Counted from the stretch's first letter, positions 44,712 through 54,008 are shown. The stretch is 64,000 nucleotides of DNA from Bacteroidaceae bacterium (GCA_017940605.1 JAGAYF010000006.1:1-64000); one strand, 5' to 3'. Translations and numbers: made by a program. The notes: generated from the sequence alone by a model not told the origin.

Positions 44712-45167
44712 ATGGAAGAGCTCAACCTCCCCCCGTTTGAACCCCGTTTGCAGGCGCAGGGAAATCTCACGCAAATCTTCGACCCCCTGCGTCGCCGTTT
44801 TGTGGCACTCACGCCTGAGGAATGGGTGCGCCAGCACTTCGTCCGGTTTCTCATATCGGACAAAGGCTACCCATCGGCCCGCCTGGCCAACGAAATAAGC
44901 ATTGAACTCAACGGCATGAGGCGACGCTGCGACACCGTACTCTTTTCCCGAGACATGACACCCGTGCTCATCATAGAATACAAAGCCCCGGCCATCCGCA
45001 TAACGCAGCAGACGTTCAACCAAATCAATGCATACAACCGCGTACTGCAAGTTCCCTACGTCATGGCCAGCAACGGCATGACGCACTACTGCGCCCATCT
45101 GGACAGGGAGGCCCGCCGATACGTTTTCCTCAGCGACATTCCCCGCTATTCCGATCTCGTTTTCTGA
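44712..45167 (+). CDS. Solitary HSDR_N-type nuclease domain protein
   Basis: This 151-residue protein matches the N-terminal nuclease domain of type I restriction R subunits but stands alone, with no helicase, HsdM or HsdS nearby. The PD-(D/E)XK motif is visible: MRRRCDTVLF supplies the Asp and VLIIEYKAP supplies the E-x-K pair. The ending QINAYNRVLQVPYVMASNGM is typical of the domain. It is not evidence of a restriction system. A -7 box TAAATTTG at 44671-44678 sets the start at 44712 (MEELNLPPFEP). It is divergent from the AMP nucleosidase-holA unit. A role in DNA repair is possible but is inference. Confidence 0.83.
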   Translation: MEELNLPPFEPRLQAQGNLTQIFDPLRRRFVALTPEEWVRQHFVRFLISDKGYPSARLANEISIELNGMRRRCDTVLFSRDMTPVLIIEYKAPAIRITQQTFNQINAYNRVLQVPYVMASNGMTHYCAHLDREARRYVFLSDIPRYSDLVF

Positions 45168-45209
45168 AAAGCGCGGCAGGAACACCGTTACGACGCGCAA
45201 AGAACACAA

Positions 45210-45257
45210 GGTGTCCGCCAAAAATCTCACTTCTCGCACAGATTTTCAGCGGACACC
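45210..45257. terminator. Strong hairpin between convergent genes
   Basis: GGTGTCCGC and AAAATCT pair with AGATTTT and GCGGACACC around a 13-nt loop. It separates the HSDR_N gene from the convergent zinc ribbon gene and could serve both. A perfect 16-bp palindrome, CTGAATCGCGATTCAG, follows at 45281-45296. Confidence 0.65.
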
Positions 45258-45329
45258 CGTCCTATTCTTATCCAAGCCCCCTGAATCGCGATTCAGAGAG
45301 CCGCAGCCTCCCTGTTCAGCCAGAAAAGG

Positions 45330-46178
45330 CTATGCTTCTTCCTTTTTCTTTGCCGTCTTGGCCGTTGCCTTCTTGCGGCGGCCCTTTTTGTCCTCCTCAA
45401 CCTGGGGCTTGGCCACCTTGATGCCTGCCAATTCAGGATCAATCAGGATGCGGCCGCAGTATTCACAGACAATCACCTTCTTGTGCAGGCGCACGTCCAA
45501 CTGGCGCTGGGGCGGAATCTTGGCAAAGCAGCCTCCGCAGGAATCACGGTCCACGCTGACGATGCCCAAACCGTTGCGGCAGCTCTTGCGGATGCGTTTG
45601 TACGCCGTGAGCAGGCGTGGCTCAATCTTTTCCTCCAGTTCCTTGGATTCATCGCGGAGTTTGTCCTCCTCGACCTTGTTCTCCATGATGATTTCGTCCA
45701 GTTCCTCCTTCTTTACCACGAGTTCGGCCTTGCGTTCTTCAATGTCGGCAGCATATCGCGCAATGGCATCGTCGATTTCCTGCTTCTTGGCAGCGGCTTC
45801 GCGGATTCGCTTGTCGCGCAACTGGATTTCCAGCTCCTGATACTCAACTTCCTTCTGCAGGTTGTCGTATTCGCGGCTGTTGCTCACGTTCTCAATCTTT
45901 TCCTTGTTCCTGTCAATGACCGACTGGGCCTGTATCTTTTCTTCCTTCCACTTGTTGACGGCGATGCGCAGGCCGTTGGCCTCCTCCTCGAGCTTGGAAA
46001 TGCGCATGGTCAGGCCTTCTATCTCGTCCGACAGGTCCTGCACTTCCAGGGGAAGCTCGCCGCGGATGGTTCGTATCTCATCAATGCGGCTCAACACCTT
46101 TTGCAGGGAATACAGATTCTTCAATTTCTCGTCTACGGGCAAATCCGCAGGATTCTTCACTTTAGTTTCGCGTGCCAT
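45330..46178 (-). CDS. Coiled-coil protein with C4 zinc ribbon
   Basis: This 282-residue protein is mostly a long coiled coil (residues about 25-190, rich in Glu and Lys) followed by a zinc ribbon with the pairs CGGC and CEYC (SCGGCFAKIPPQ, then VIVCEYCGRIL) and a Lys- and Ala-rich tail. It is the family often annotated as C4-type zinc ribbon domain protein. Its function is not settled. It lies 33 bp downstream of the Nif3-like gene on the same strand, a pairing that recurs in many bacteria, so the two proteins probably act together. Confidence 0.88.
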   Translation of the reverse strand: MARETKVKNPADLPVDEKLKNLYSLQKVLSRIDEIRTIRGELPLEVQDLSDEIEGLTMRISKLEEEANGLRIAVNKWKEEKIQAQSVIDRNKEKIENVSNSREYDNLQKEVEYQELEIQLRDKRIREAAAKKQEIDDAIARYAADIEERKAELVVKKEELDEIIMENKVEEDKLRDESKELEEKIEPRLLTAYKRIRKSCRNGLGIVSVDRDSCGGCFAKIPPQRQLDVRLHKKVIVCEYCGRILIDPELAGIKVAKPQVEEDKKGRRKKATAKTAKKKEEA

Positions 46179-46211
46179 AATGGGTTCAAATTATTTTTGG
46201 TTAATGTTATT

Positions 46212-46988
46212 CTACATGTAGTGGATGGGATTGGTCGCCACGCTGGTGACGTGCGTCCTCAGGTCGGGCCATTCCGCGTGCAGGATGCGCTGCATGAGGT
46301 GCGGCGTGAACTGTTCGCTCTGGTAATGCCCCAGGACACCTATCTGAATGACGTTCTCGTAGCCGAAATACTGGTGATAGTGCATCTCGCCCGTCAGGAA
46401 GGCATCGCACCCCTGTGCCACGGCCTCGGGCAGGAGGAAATCGCCTGCGCCGCCGCACAGCCCCACCATCCTGACCTCGCGATTCAGCAACTGGTTGTGC
46501 TGCAGGCAGGCCACGCCAAAGACTTCCTTGGCCAACGCCAGGAAAGACTGCGCCGACATGGGTTCTTCCAGCTTGCCCATCACGCCTGCGCCGCCACCCT
46601 GCGGATGGGGCTGCAGACGCACCACGTGGGACAGTCCCAAACGCCGTGCCATTTCATCGTTCACCCCGCCCAGCTGGTTGTCCAGGTTGGTATGGGCAGC
46701 ATAGACGGCCACATCGTGCCTGACCGCCAGGCGCACGCAGCGCTCAGCCTGCGTGTCGCCGCCCACCCGCCTGAGCGGGCGGAACAACAATGGGTGATGG
46801 GCCACGACCAAGTTGCAATCCAGCCTCACCGCCTCGTCAATGACCGCCTCGGTCACGTCCAGACACAACAAGACCCCTGAGACCTCCGCGGCTGTTAACC
46901 CTACCTGCAAGCCTGCATTGTCATAGCTTTCCTGCAGAGGCAGCGGCGCGAAACGTTCAAGGGTCGTCACGACATCCTGAATCTTCAC
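46212..46988 (-). CDS. Nif3-like dinuclear metal-centre protein
   Basis: This 258-residue protein belongs to the NIF3 / GTP cyclohydrolase I type 2 family, toroidal hexamers with a two-metal site. Motifs are VTTLERFAPLPLQESYDNAG, NLVVAHHPLLFRPLRRV, VAVYAAHTNLDNQLGGVND, GLCGGAGDFLL and ALPTGEMHY-like text reading FLTGEMHYHQYF. The substrate is unresolved. An ATG at 47060 is in frame, but a minus-strand -7 box (TACCTTTG) lies at 47017-47024 inside that extension, so the start is taken as the GTG at 46988 (VKIQDVV), which matches the family N-terminus. It is the first gene before the zinc ribbon gene. Confidence 0.88.
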   Translation of the reverse strand: MKIQDVVTTLERFAPLPLQESYDNAGLQVGLTAAEVSGVLLCLDVTEAVIDEAVRLDCNLVVAHHPLLFRPLRRVGGDTQAERCVRLAVRHDVAVYAAHTNLDNQLGGVNDEMARRLGLSHVVRLQPHPQGGGAGVMGKLEEPMSAQSFLALAKEVFGVACLQHNQLLNREVRMVGLCGGAGDFLLPEAVAQGCDAFLTGEMHYHQYFGYENVIQIGVLGHYQSEQFTPHLMQRILHAEWPDLRTHVTSVATNPIHYM

Positions 46989-47116
46989 AATCTCGAAAAA
47001 TAGCGTTTTGCGGCTGCAAAGGTAGTGATTTTCTGTCAAATGCCCAATGGCATCCAACAAAAATATGTAATTTTGCCCACAAATTCCATTTTGTACAACC
47101 CATTTTCAACCATCAC

Positions 47117-48169
47117 ATGCACACACACAGACTTACAAGACTGATGCTGGCCGCCACCCTCGCGGCCGTCATGCTGGGCAGCCCGCTCATGCCTGCCCAC
47201 GCACAGGACAGCGCCTGCAAGCTCAACGCCAAGGAGCTCAGGCAGAACGGACGACTGAAGAAGACCGACAAGCTCAAGAAAATCGACCTCCTGGCCGACA
47301 TGGACATCCACCACCAAAGCGGAGCCGTGTTCGGAAAATACCTATTCATGGTGGGAGTGAGGATGACCAAGGTCACGCTCTACGACCTGGAGAAGAAACA
47401 AGTCATTGCCACCTACAAGCCCCGTCCCCACAACGACACCTCCACCATGGGGACGACCCTCAGGACCAATGAGAAGGGCATGCTGCTGGGCAGTGAGCTC
47501 TACCACTGCAACCAATCCAGCTTCGGCAACGAAAGGTTTGACAAGGACGACCCATTCCCCCTCCTCTACATATCACAGCGCAACATGACGGGCACACGGC
47601 GCGGCCTGCTCACCGTCTACCGCATACTGCCCACCCTCGAGAACGGCGAAATCAAGGCATTCACCATGGAGCACGTACAGAGCATCTATTTTCCAGGCAT
47701 GACCGACGAGAACGCCCTGGGCACGCCCAACGTGGCCATAGACCAGGTGAACGGCACAATGTATGCCTACAGCCGCAACAACAATAACCAGTGCGTCAAC
47801 TACCAATGGGCCGCCATAGCCAAGTTCAAGCTGCCGCCGCTGCGCAACAGCAAGGGCAATGTGGTCACCGCCGTCACCCTCAACGAGTCCGACATACTGG
47901 AAACCACCTACATGGACTGGGCCATGGTGTGGGCACAGGGCGGATTCGTGCAGGACGGCAGGCTCATCATCTTCCAGGGATTTCCCCACAAGGACCCGCG
48001 CTTCAACCACATCTACCTGCGCGTGTTCGACCTGGAGAAACGCCGCCAGACCCACATGTACGACCTCGTGGACTACGGATTCCACCACGAGCCCGAGGCC
48101 GCTTTCTTCTACAAGGGACGCATCTGCACGGCCACCAACGGAAAAGGCATCTATTCATTCAAATTCTAG
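47117..48169 (+). CDS. Secreted protein of unknown function, probably beta-propeller
   Basis: I do not recognise this 350-residue protein. It has a signal peptide ending in PLMPAHAQ (residues 1-30). The mature part has repeats of a strand-turn-strand type (GAVFGKYLFMVGVRMTKVTL, NVAIDQVNGTMYAYSRNNNN, GGFVQDGRLIIFQGFPHKD, AFFYKGRICTATNGKGIYSF) that look like propeller blades. No catalytic motif or lipobox is visible. The -7 box TAATTTTG at 47068-47075 gives a leader of about 40 nt. A strong terminator follows, so it is a single-gene unit. It is divergent from Nif3. Confidence 0.75.
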   Translation: MHTHRLTRLMLAATLAAVMLGSPLMPAHAQDSACKLNAKELRQNGRLKKTDKLKKIDLLADMDIHHQSGAVFGKYLFMVGVRMTKVTLYDLEKKQVIATYKPRPHNDTSTMGTTLRTNEKGMLLGSELYHCNQSSFGNERFDKDDPFPLLYISQRNMTGTRRGLLTVYRILPTLENGEIKAFTMEHVQSIYFPGMTDENALGTPNVAIDQVNGTMYAYSRNNNNQCVNYQWAAIAKFKLPPLRNSKGNVVTAVTLNESDILETTYMDWAMVWAQGGFVQDGRLIIFQGFPHKDPRFNHIYLRVFDLEKRRQTHMYDLVDYGFHHEPEAAFFYKGRICTATNGKGIYSFKF

Positions 48170-48202
48170 TCAGCACCGCCCCCTGTGGTTGCCGCCCCAC
48201 CA

Positions 48203-48233
48203 GGGAAGCCACCATGCGTGGCTTCCCTTTTTT
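48203..48233 (+). terminator. Intrinsic terminator
   Basis: GGGAAGCCAC (48203-48212) pairs with GTGGCTTCCC (48218-48227) around a 5-nt loop, followed by six T residues. It ends the transcript of the 47117-48169 gene. Confidence 0.92.
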
Positions 48234-48276
48234 CGGCCATGCACGCACCCATGCACAACGCGGCCCAAGGCATCTG

Positions 48277-48363
48277 CCTGCGAGGCGCAAGAACCGCCCC
48301 TGCGCGGCCTGATAATTTTCCAATAAGGCATGCCGTTGCCACGAACGGGGCGTAAGTTTTTCA
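48277..48363 (-). repeat. Intergenic repeat family, copy E
   Basis: On the minus strand it reads ACTTACGCCCCG, then GGAAAATTATCAGGCCGCGC, then GGGGCGGTTCTTGCGCCTCG, closely matching blocks of copy B. It lies between a terminator and the agmatine deiminase gene. The rest of that 345-bp gap holds only -7 boxes TAACTTTG (48487-48494) and TATTTTTG (48506-48513). Confidence 0.6.
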
Positions 48364-48514
48364 TTTACTCCCCAATGCCGATGGATACCACCCTTTTCGC
48401 ACCGCATCAATCACGCCCGCGATACCCTAATCGGTAGCTACCTCCATTTTTGGGAAAGAAAGGAAACTTCTTTGCCTGCAAATGCGTAACTTTGCAGGCA
48501 AAGAATATTTTTGC

Positions 48515-49639
48515 ATGGGATTGTTTTCCAAACTTCCGGCCCCGTCAGTGGGCGACTTCACGCTGCAACTCGACGTGAACAGGCAGCAGATGGAACGAAT
48601 GGAGTTGCGCTCGTCATTCTTTCCCGCCGAGTGGTGGCCGCAGAGCGCAATGCAGCTCACATGGCCGCACGCCGGAACCGACTGGGCGCAGCGGCTGGAC
48701 GAAGTGACGCAGTGCTATGTGCGCATGGCCTATGAAATCAGTTCCGTGGAGCCACTGCTCATCGCCACGCCCGAGCCACAGGCCGTCGGCCGCCTGCTGC
48801 AAGAGAAACTGCCGCGTAGGGCCATGCAAAACATCATCTTCCTGTCCTGTCCCACCAACGACACGTGGGCACGCGACCACGGCTTTCTCACCGTCATCAC
48901 GGAAAAATCGCCCGAGCTGCTCGACTTTCGGTTCAACGGCTGGGGCAACAAGTTTGAGGCCGCGCTCGACAACGCCATCAACCGCCGCCTGTGGGAAAGC
49001 GGGCTGCTGCACGGACGGTACACCGACTGCTTGGACTTTGTGCTGGAGGGCGGCTCGATTGAGACCGATGGCCGCGGCACGCTGCTTACCACGGCCCAAT
49101 GCCTGCTCAGCGAAAACCGCAATCAGCCCATGAGCCGCATGGAGATAGAGGAGTTCCTGTGCCGACGGCTTCACTGCCGCCGCGTGCTGTGGCTGGAGCA
49201 CGGCCACCTGGAGGGCGACGACACGGACGGCCACATTGACACGCTGGCGCGCTTCTGCCCAGGCGACACCATTGCCTATGTGCAATGCACCGACCCCGAG
49301 GACAGCCACCACGCTGCGCTGCACCTCATGGAACAGGAACTCCAAGCCCTGCGCACCGAGGACGGCCTGCCCTACCGCCTGCTTCCCCTCCCCCTGCCCG
49401 ATGCCCTGCACGACGAAGACGGGCAACGCCTGCCTGCCACCTACGCAAACTTCCTCATCCTAAACGGCAAGGTGCTCATGCCCACCTACAACCAGCCGGA
49501 AAAGGACGCGCAGGCCTTGCACATCCTGCAGCAGGCCTTCCCAAAGCACGAAATCGTGGGGATAGACAGCCGCATACTGGTTTGGCAGCACGGCAGCATA
49601 CACTGCTCTGCCATGCAGTATCCCAAAGGCGTGTTCTAA
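48515..49639 (+). CDS. aguA: Agmatine deiminase (PAD-like)
   Basis: AguA hydrolyses agmatine to N-carbamoylputrescine and ammonia, a step of putrescine synthesis from arginine. The 374-residue protein has the family blocks FFPAEWWPQSAMQLTWPH, NDTWARDHGFLTVI, EGGSIETDGRGTLLTT, the catalytic histidine in HGHLEGDDTDGHIDTLARF, and the nucleophilic cysteine near the C-terminus in GSIHCSAMQYPKGVF. No signal peptide is present. The start is uncertain: the ATG at 48515 gives a 30-residue N-terminal extension, and the ATG at 48590 gives the usual N-terminus. The partner enzyme, N-carbamoylputrescine amidase, is encoded at 61239-62156, not next to it. Confidence 0.9.
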   Translation: MGLFSKLPAPSVGDFTLQLDVNRQQMERMELRSSFFPAEWWPQSAMQLTWPHAGTDWAQRLDEVTQCYVRMAYEISSVEPLLIATPEPQAVGRLLQEKLPRRAMQNIIFLSCPTNDTWARDHGFLTVITEKSPELLDFRFNGWGNKFEAALDNAINRRLWESGLLHGRYTDCLDFVLEGGSIETDGRGTLLTTAQCLLSENRNQPMSRMEIEEFLCRRLHCRRVLWLEHGHLEGDDTDGHIDTLARFCPGDTIAYVQCTDPEDSHHAALHLMEQELQALRTEDGLPYRLLPLPLPDALHDEDGQRLPATYANFLILNGKVLMPTYNQPEKDAQALHILQQAFPKHEIVGIDSRILVWQHGSIHCSAMQYPKGVF

Positions 49640-49655
49640 TAGCCACCATACCACC

Positions 49656-52600
49656 ATGACGCTCACATCGCTGCTTTTTCCACTTTTTTTAACCACATTC
49701 ACCCTCAATGCGCAGGGCAGACCGGCACGCCCAGACGCGCCACGCACCACCACATTTGCCGCAACGCCCGACACGGCCCTGCTTTGGAAACCATTTGAGA
49801 AGGCCGACGCAGCACATTTCCTGCGCCCTCAACGCATCTTCTACCCCGAGACGTGGTTTCACTTCGTAAACGGGAACGTCAGCCGCGCAGGCATCACAAA
49901 AGACTTGGAAGCCATCGCCGCTGCAGGCATCACGGGAGTGCAATTCTTCCACGGAAAACAAGGAAAGCCCGACGACTGGCCAGGCACCAAGGAACACATA
50001 GAATGCCTCTCGCCACGATGGGAAGAATTGGTACGGTTCGCAGCCAGCGAAGCCCACCGCATGGGCCTGCGCTTCAGTCTGCAGACATGTCCGGGCTGGG
50101 CCACGAGCGGCGGCCCGTGGATAAAGCCCGAGCAGGCCATGCGCCACTTGGCATACAGCAGGACCGACGTACCGGGCGGCACGCCAGTAGACACGCTGCT
50201 CCCTGTCAACGCAAGCAAGGCCTGGCAGGACTGGCGCGACATTGCCGTGCTGGCATTTCCCACGCCGGAGGGAGATAATGTGGAAGCTCTGAAGTACGAT
50301 CAAATACGGGCCGGCCTGCCGCAACAGCAAGCACAGTGGGAGGGCCTCTTGCGCGAAGGAAAACCCCTCACCCTGCCACCTACGACGGCCGAGAAGCCGC
50401 ACCGCCTACACGTCAGCCTGCAACACGGACCTTTGGCGCGGTCATTGGAGTTCAATCCCATTGACTTGTTCAACCACGAATGGGTAGTGCAGCCCGACAT
50501 CCACCTGCGCATAAGCGCAACCCATAAGAACAAGCCCTCCACCCTATTGATGGACACCGATTTCCCACGCGCCAACTGGCAGGACAAGGAAGCGAACATG
50601 ACTTTCGCATTGTCCCAGGGCGCAGAGGCAAATGAATACGACATAGAAATTGTAAACCTGCACCCCATGCGCATAACGTGCATGAGATTCCTGTCCGCGG
50701 CAAGGGGCGACAACTGGGAAACCGAGGCAGGATGGACATTGCGTTCGCTCCTCCGACCCGCCACGCCACTGAACGAAGACGCGGACATGGCGGCCAAGGC
50801 CTTCGTGCGCCGCGACGCACTCATGGACCTCTCGCAGCACATGGACGAGCACGGCCGGCTGCAATGGCAAGCTCCCGCCGAGATTGGCGGAACGCGCGTA
50901 GAGCATGGCTGGACCATCCTGCGCATTGGCCACATCAACACTGGGCAGCGCAACGGCCCTGCCCCTGCCGAGGCCACAGGATGGGAGGTAAACAAGCTGG
51001 ACACGGCGTTCGTGGGCTTTCAGTTCCGCTCCTACATAGGCCGCTTGGTGGACGGCCCATTGAAAGGCTTGGTAGACAACATGCTCATGGACTCCTGGGA
51101 GTGCCGTTCACAGACATGGACACGCTTCATGGAACAAGAATTCCAGCAGCGCCGCCACTACGCACTGCGCCCCTGGATGCCGGCGCTCTTCGGCTTCATT
51201 GTGGGCAACCGCGAGCAGACCGCCCGCTTCCTGTGCGACTGGCGCAGGACCATCAATGAGCTATTCTCCGACAACTTCTACGGATACATGTCGCGAATGG
51301 CACGCGAAAAAGGCATGACCGTCTCCTACGAAACGGCGGCGGGCGATATTTTCCCCGCTGACCCCATGGAGTACTACAAGTGGGCCGACGTGCCAATGAC
51401 CGAGTTTTGGCAACCGTTCAGCCACTGGCTTGCCAATCACAACTACAAGCCCATACGCCCCGCGGCCTCGGCAGCGCACATGTACGGCAAGCCGCGCGTA
51501 ACGGCCGAATCGTTTACGAGCTTCGCCCTCACCTGGGACGAGCACCTATCCATGCTGCGCGAAGTGGCCAACCAAAATCTGCTGGAGGGCGTCACGCACA
51601 TGGTCTTCCACACCTACACCCACAACCCCGATGCCGACCGGCACGAACCCGGCACGAGCTTTGGGGGCGGCATTGGCACGCCTTTCCTGCGCCGACAGAC
51701 GTGGTGGTGGGCTATGCCCCGCTTCACCACCTACCTGGCCCGCTGCTCCTACATGCTGGAGCGCGGCCTGCCCGTGAGCACCGTGCTGTTGTACCTGGGC
51801 GACGAGATCCAGCAGAAGCCCGACCAGTACGCGGCATTCCCCGAGGGCTACCGCTATGACTACTGCAACACCGATGCACTGTTGCACCGCATACAGGTGG
51901 TGAACGGCAAGTGGACCACGCCCGAAGGCATACAGTACGACGTGCTGTGGATACCCCAGCGGCAGCGCATGCTGCCCCAGGTGGCCGAGCGCCTGCAAGC
52001 CCTGTCGGCCGCCGGAGGAATCATCGTGGGCGACGCCCCATTGTCCGTGGCCACACGGACTGACGACCACTCACAGGCCCAACGTTGGCAGCAAGCCGTG
52101 GACAAGCTATGGGGAACGGCGCACGGGGGCAGCAACTCCAGGAACGTACTGCAGGGATGCACCCTGCAACAAGCCCTGGACAGCCTGCGCCTGCCGCCCG
52201 ACGTGAAACCCACGTCCCTGCAGTGGATGCACCGCCGCACCGAGGGGGCTGACTGGTACATGATCTGCGCTCCGCAGGGTAAGGGCTTCAGCGGCGAAGC
52301 CTCGTTCCTGCAAAAGGGCCAGGCCGAGCTGTGGAATCCCATGACGGGACAGGCCAGCCCCATCGGCACTACGCCCGACGGTCCGTACAGCCGTATCAGC
52401 CTGCAACTGGAACAGGGCGAATGCCTCTTTCTCGTCTTTCACCACACGGCCGCAACGGCCACAGCACCCCATGCAGGCATCGCGCACCGCGCATCCGCCA
52501 CCAAACGCCAACTCGTGCCCGTAGGCACAGACGGCGCAGCACCCTGGACACTGACATTCCCCAACGGATGGGGCATCGGCCAGCCCATCCAGCTGACCGC

Positions 52601-53015
52601 CCTCGTCCCGTGGAAAGACCTTCCCATCTCGGCCGAGGGCCGCGCCTTCAGCGGAACAGCCACCTACGAAACCACCCTACGACTCCCCCGTCTGACAAAA
52701 GGCTGCCGCTACATCCTCTCGCTGGGGCGCGTGGAAGAGATAGCCGAAGTGGCCGTCAACGGGCACGTGTGCGACACACTGTGGGCCGCCCCCTACGAAA
52801 CCGACGTAACGCGCCACCTGCACAAGGGCATCAACCAGCTACGCATTCGCGCAACCAGCACATGGTTCAACCGCCTGGCCTACGACGCAGCGCTGCCCGA
52901 GACCGAGCGCCGCACCTGGGTCATCTCAGGGCCCAAGGCCGGTACGCCCCTGCGCGAAAGCGGCTTGCTGGGCCCTGCCGTCCTGCGCGAGGAACAAGCC
53001 CCGGTAAAGCACTGA
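49656..53015 (+). CDS. GH106-like alpha-L-rhamnosidase, secreted
   Basis: This 1119-residue exported glycosidase (signal peptide MTLTSLLFPLFLTTFTLNAQ) resembles family GH106. Its N-terminal barrel has FHFVNGNVSRAGITKDLEAI, GITGVQFFHG, YLSPRWEE-like text and QTCPGWATSGGPWIKPEQAM, which is a family hallmark. The middle part has DSWECRSQTWT and VSYETAAGD, and the C-terminus has two beta-sandwich domains (GTATYETTLRLP, YILSLGRVEEIAEVAVNG). It would release terminal alpha-L-rhamnose from plant or bacterial polysaccharides. It starts 16 bp after agmatine deiminase, an unusual neighbour, so shared transcription is likely. No SusC/SusD genes are nearby. Confidence 0.85.
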   Translation: MTLTSLLFPLFLTTFTLNAQGRPARPDAPRTTTFAATPDTALLWKPFEKADAAHFLRPQRIFYPETWFHFVNGNVSRAGITKDLEAIAAAGITGVQFFHGKQGKPDDWPGTKEHIECLSPRWEELVRFAASEAHRMGLRFSLQTCPGWATSGGPWIKPEQAMRHLAYSRTDVPGGTPVDTLLPVNASKAWQDWRDIAVLAFPTPEGDNVEALKYDQIRAGLPQQQAQWEGLLREGKPLTLPPTTAEKPHRLHVSLQHGPLARSLEFNPIDLFNHEWVVQPDIHLRISATHKNKPSTLLMDTDFPRANWQDKEANMTFALSQGAEANEYDIEIVNLHPMRITCMRFLSAARGDNWETEAGWTLRSLLRPATPLNEDADMAAKAFVRRDALMDLSQHMDEHGRLQWQAPAEIGGTRVEHGWTILRIGHINTGQRNGPAPAEATGWEVNKLDTAFVGFQFRSYIGRLVDGPLKGLVDNMLMDSWECRSQTWTRFMEQEFQQRRHYALRPWMPALFGFIVGNREQTARFLCDWRRTINELFSDNFYGYMSRMAREKGMTVSYETAAGDIFPADPMEYYKWADVPMTEFWQPFSHWLANHNYKPIRPAASAAHMYGKPRVTAESFTSFALTWDEHLSMLREVANQNLLEGVTHMVFHTYTHNPDADRHEPGTSFGGGIGTPFLRRQTWWWAMPRFTTYLARCSYMLERGLPVSTVLLYLGDEIQQKPDQYAAFPEGYRYDYCNTDALLHRIQVVNGKWTTPEGIQYDVLWIPQRQRMLPQVAERLQALSAAGGIIVGDAPLSVATRTDDHSQAQRWQQAVDKLWGTAHGGSNSRNVLQGCTLQQALDSLRLPPDVKPTSLQWMHRRTEGADWYMICAPQGKGFSGEASFLQKGQAELWNPMTGQASPIGTTPDGPYSRISLQLEQGECLFLVFHHTAATATAPHAGIAHRASATKRQLVPVGTDGAAPWTLTFPNGWGIGQPIQLTALVPWKDLPISAEGRAFSGTATYETTLRLPRLTKGCRYILSLGRVEEIAEVAVNGHVCDTLWAAPYETDVTRHLHKGINQLRIRATSTWFNRLAYDAALPETERRTWVISGPKAGTPLRESGLLGPAVLREEQAPVKH

Positions 53016-53067
53016 CGCACATTTATCAAAATAATCATACATCAAACTACAGACCCCTTTATTACCC

Positions 53068-53670
53068 ATGAGACTCACAATGAGACACTGTATGCTGGCC
53101 GCCCTCCTGCTATGCGGCATGGCCGGCATGGAAGCACAGAACCTGGCAGGTCGCACCTACCACAACGCCAACATCCTGGCCAACGAACTGAACAGCAAGC
53201 TGAGCGAACTTGACAGCAAGATGGCCGCGGCCAGGACCAAGGCCGTCACCGAGAAGGAGAAAGAGCTGGGCCGCAAGCTGACCGATGCCGAAAAGGCCAA
53301 GGTAGACAAGGAACTCAAGGAAAACCGCGCCAAGGCCGAAAGCCTGGCCAAGGGCATGAAGACCGCCGTCACCATCGAGTTTAAGACGGCGACCGACATG
53401 GTGATGAAGCTCAAGATGAGCATCAGCGACGATGCCATGAAGAACGCAGGCATAGGCTGGCTGAAGCGCAAGGCACTGAAAGCCGCCATTGCCGCCGCAC
53501 CCTCATCGCAGAAAGCCACCTACACGGTGGCAGGCAACATGGTCATCACCAGCGACGGCAAGGACAAGGACACGCTCTTCATCTCCGGCGACGGCAAGCA
53601 GCTGAGCGGCATACTGGACATAGACGAGAAGGGCAAGAAAACGAAATTTACCCTGACGAGAATCCAGTAG
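53068..53670 (+). CDS. Small secreted Lys/Ala-rich protein of unknown function
   Basis: I do not recognise this 200-residue protein. A signal peptide (MRLTMRHCMLAALLLCGMAGMEA) is followed by a charged, probably coiled-coil helix (residues about 35-95, ELNSKLSELDSKMAAARTK, then KEKELGRKLTDAEKAKVDKE) and a C-terminal beta-rich part (YTVAGNMVITSDGKDKDTLF, KKTKFTLTRIQ) that resembles small lipocalin-like domains seen in Bacteroidales. It lies 52 bp after the GH106 gene and ends in a strong terminator, so it may be the last gene of the aguA-GH106 transcript. Confidence 0.72.
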   Translation: MRLTMRHCMLAALLLCGMAGMEAQNLAGRTYHNANILANELNSKLSELDSKMAAARTKAVTEKEKELGRKLTDAEKAKVDKELKENRAKAESLAKGMKTAVTIEFKTATDMVMKLKMSISDDAMKNAGIGWLKRKALKAAIAAAPSSQKATYTVAGNMVITSDGKDKDTLFISGDGKQLSGILDIDEKGKKTKFTLTRIQ

Positions 53671-53680
53671 CCCCACACAG

Positions 53681-53722
53681 GCAGCACCGCCGACACAGAA
53701 AAAGTGTCGGCGGTGCTGCTTA
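53681..53722 (+). terminator. Intrinsic terminator
   Basis: GCAGCACCGCCGACAC (53681-53696) pairs perfectly with GTGTCGGCGGTGCTGC (53704-53719), followed by TTAAAT. It separates the transcript from the convergent winged-helix gene. Confidence 0.88.
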
Positions 53723-53747
53723 AATAAAAATGCCACAAGACGGATTC

Positions 53748-53927
53748 CTATTCAGCAGGTGTCCACTTGCAGCGGACGGGCGACACGATAGCGCCCTCTT
53801 TCTTCAATTCGGCAAATGCCTTATCGACGACCTTACGGTCCAGGCCTGTCAGCTCGGCCACCTTGCCTGCGTTCAGGGGTTCACCTGCTTTGCGCATAGC
53901 CTGCAACACTTGTTCTTTTGCTTCCAT
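53748..53927 (-). CDS. Small winged-helix DNA-binding protein
   Basis: This 59-residue protein (MEAKEQVLQAMRKAGEPLNA, then GKVAELTGLDRKVVDKAFAELKKEG and a C-terminal CKWTPAE) is a complete small winged-helix domain. Very similar short proteins are common in Bacteroidota, and their targets are unknown. It could be a regulator of the oxidative-stress-like genes upstream or a general DNA-binding protein. A longer frame starts at 53975, but its extension is AT-rich and not conserved in character. It is 81 bp downstream of the DoxX gene on the same strand. Confidence 0.8.
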   Translation of the reverse strand: MEAKEQVLQAMRKAGEPLNAGKVAELTGLDRKVVDKAFAELKKEGAIVSPVRCKWTPAE

Positions 53928-54008
53928 AATAAACATTTTCCATTTATAAATTATCACTTCATATCGCCTGCACAAGATAGCATTCGTCCTGTCCTCACAC
54001 CTGCAGGC

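Noticed and set aside
44712..45167. Type I restriction system
   Set aside because: Only the small N-terminal nuclease domain is present. No HsdM, HsdS or helicase part is nearby.
46989..47060. ATG start of the Nif3-like gene at 47060
   Set aside because: The likely promoter box (47017-47024) lies inside this extension, and the family N-terminus begins at 46988.
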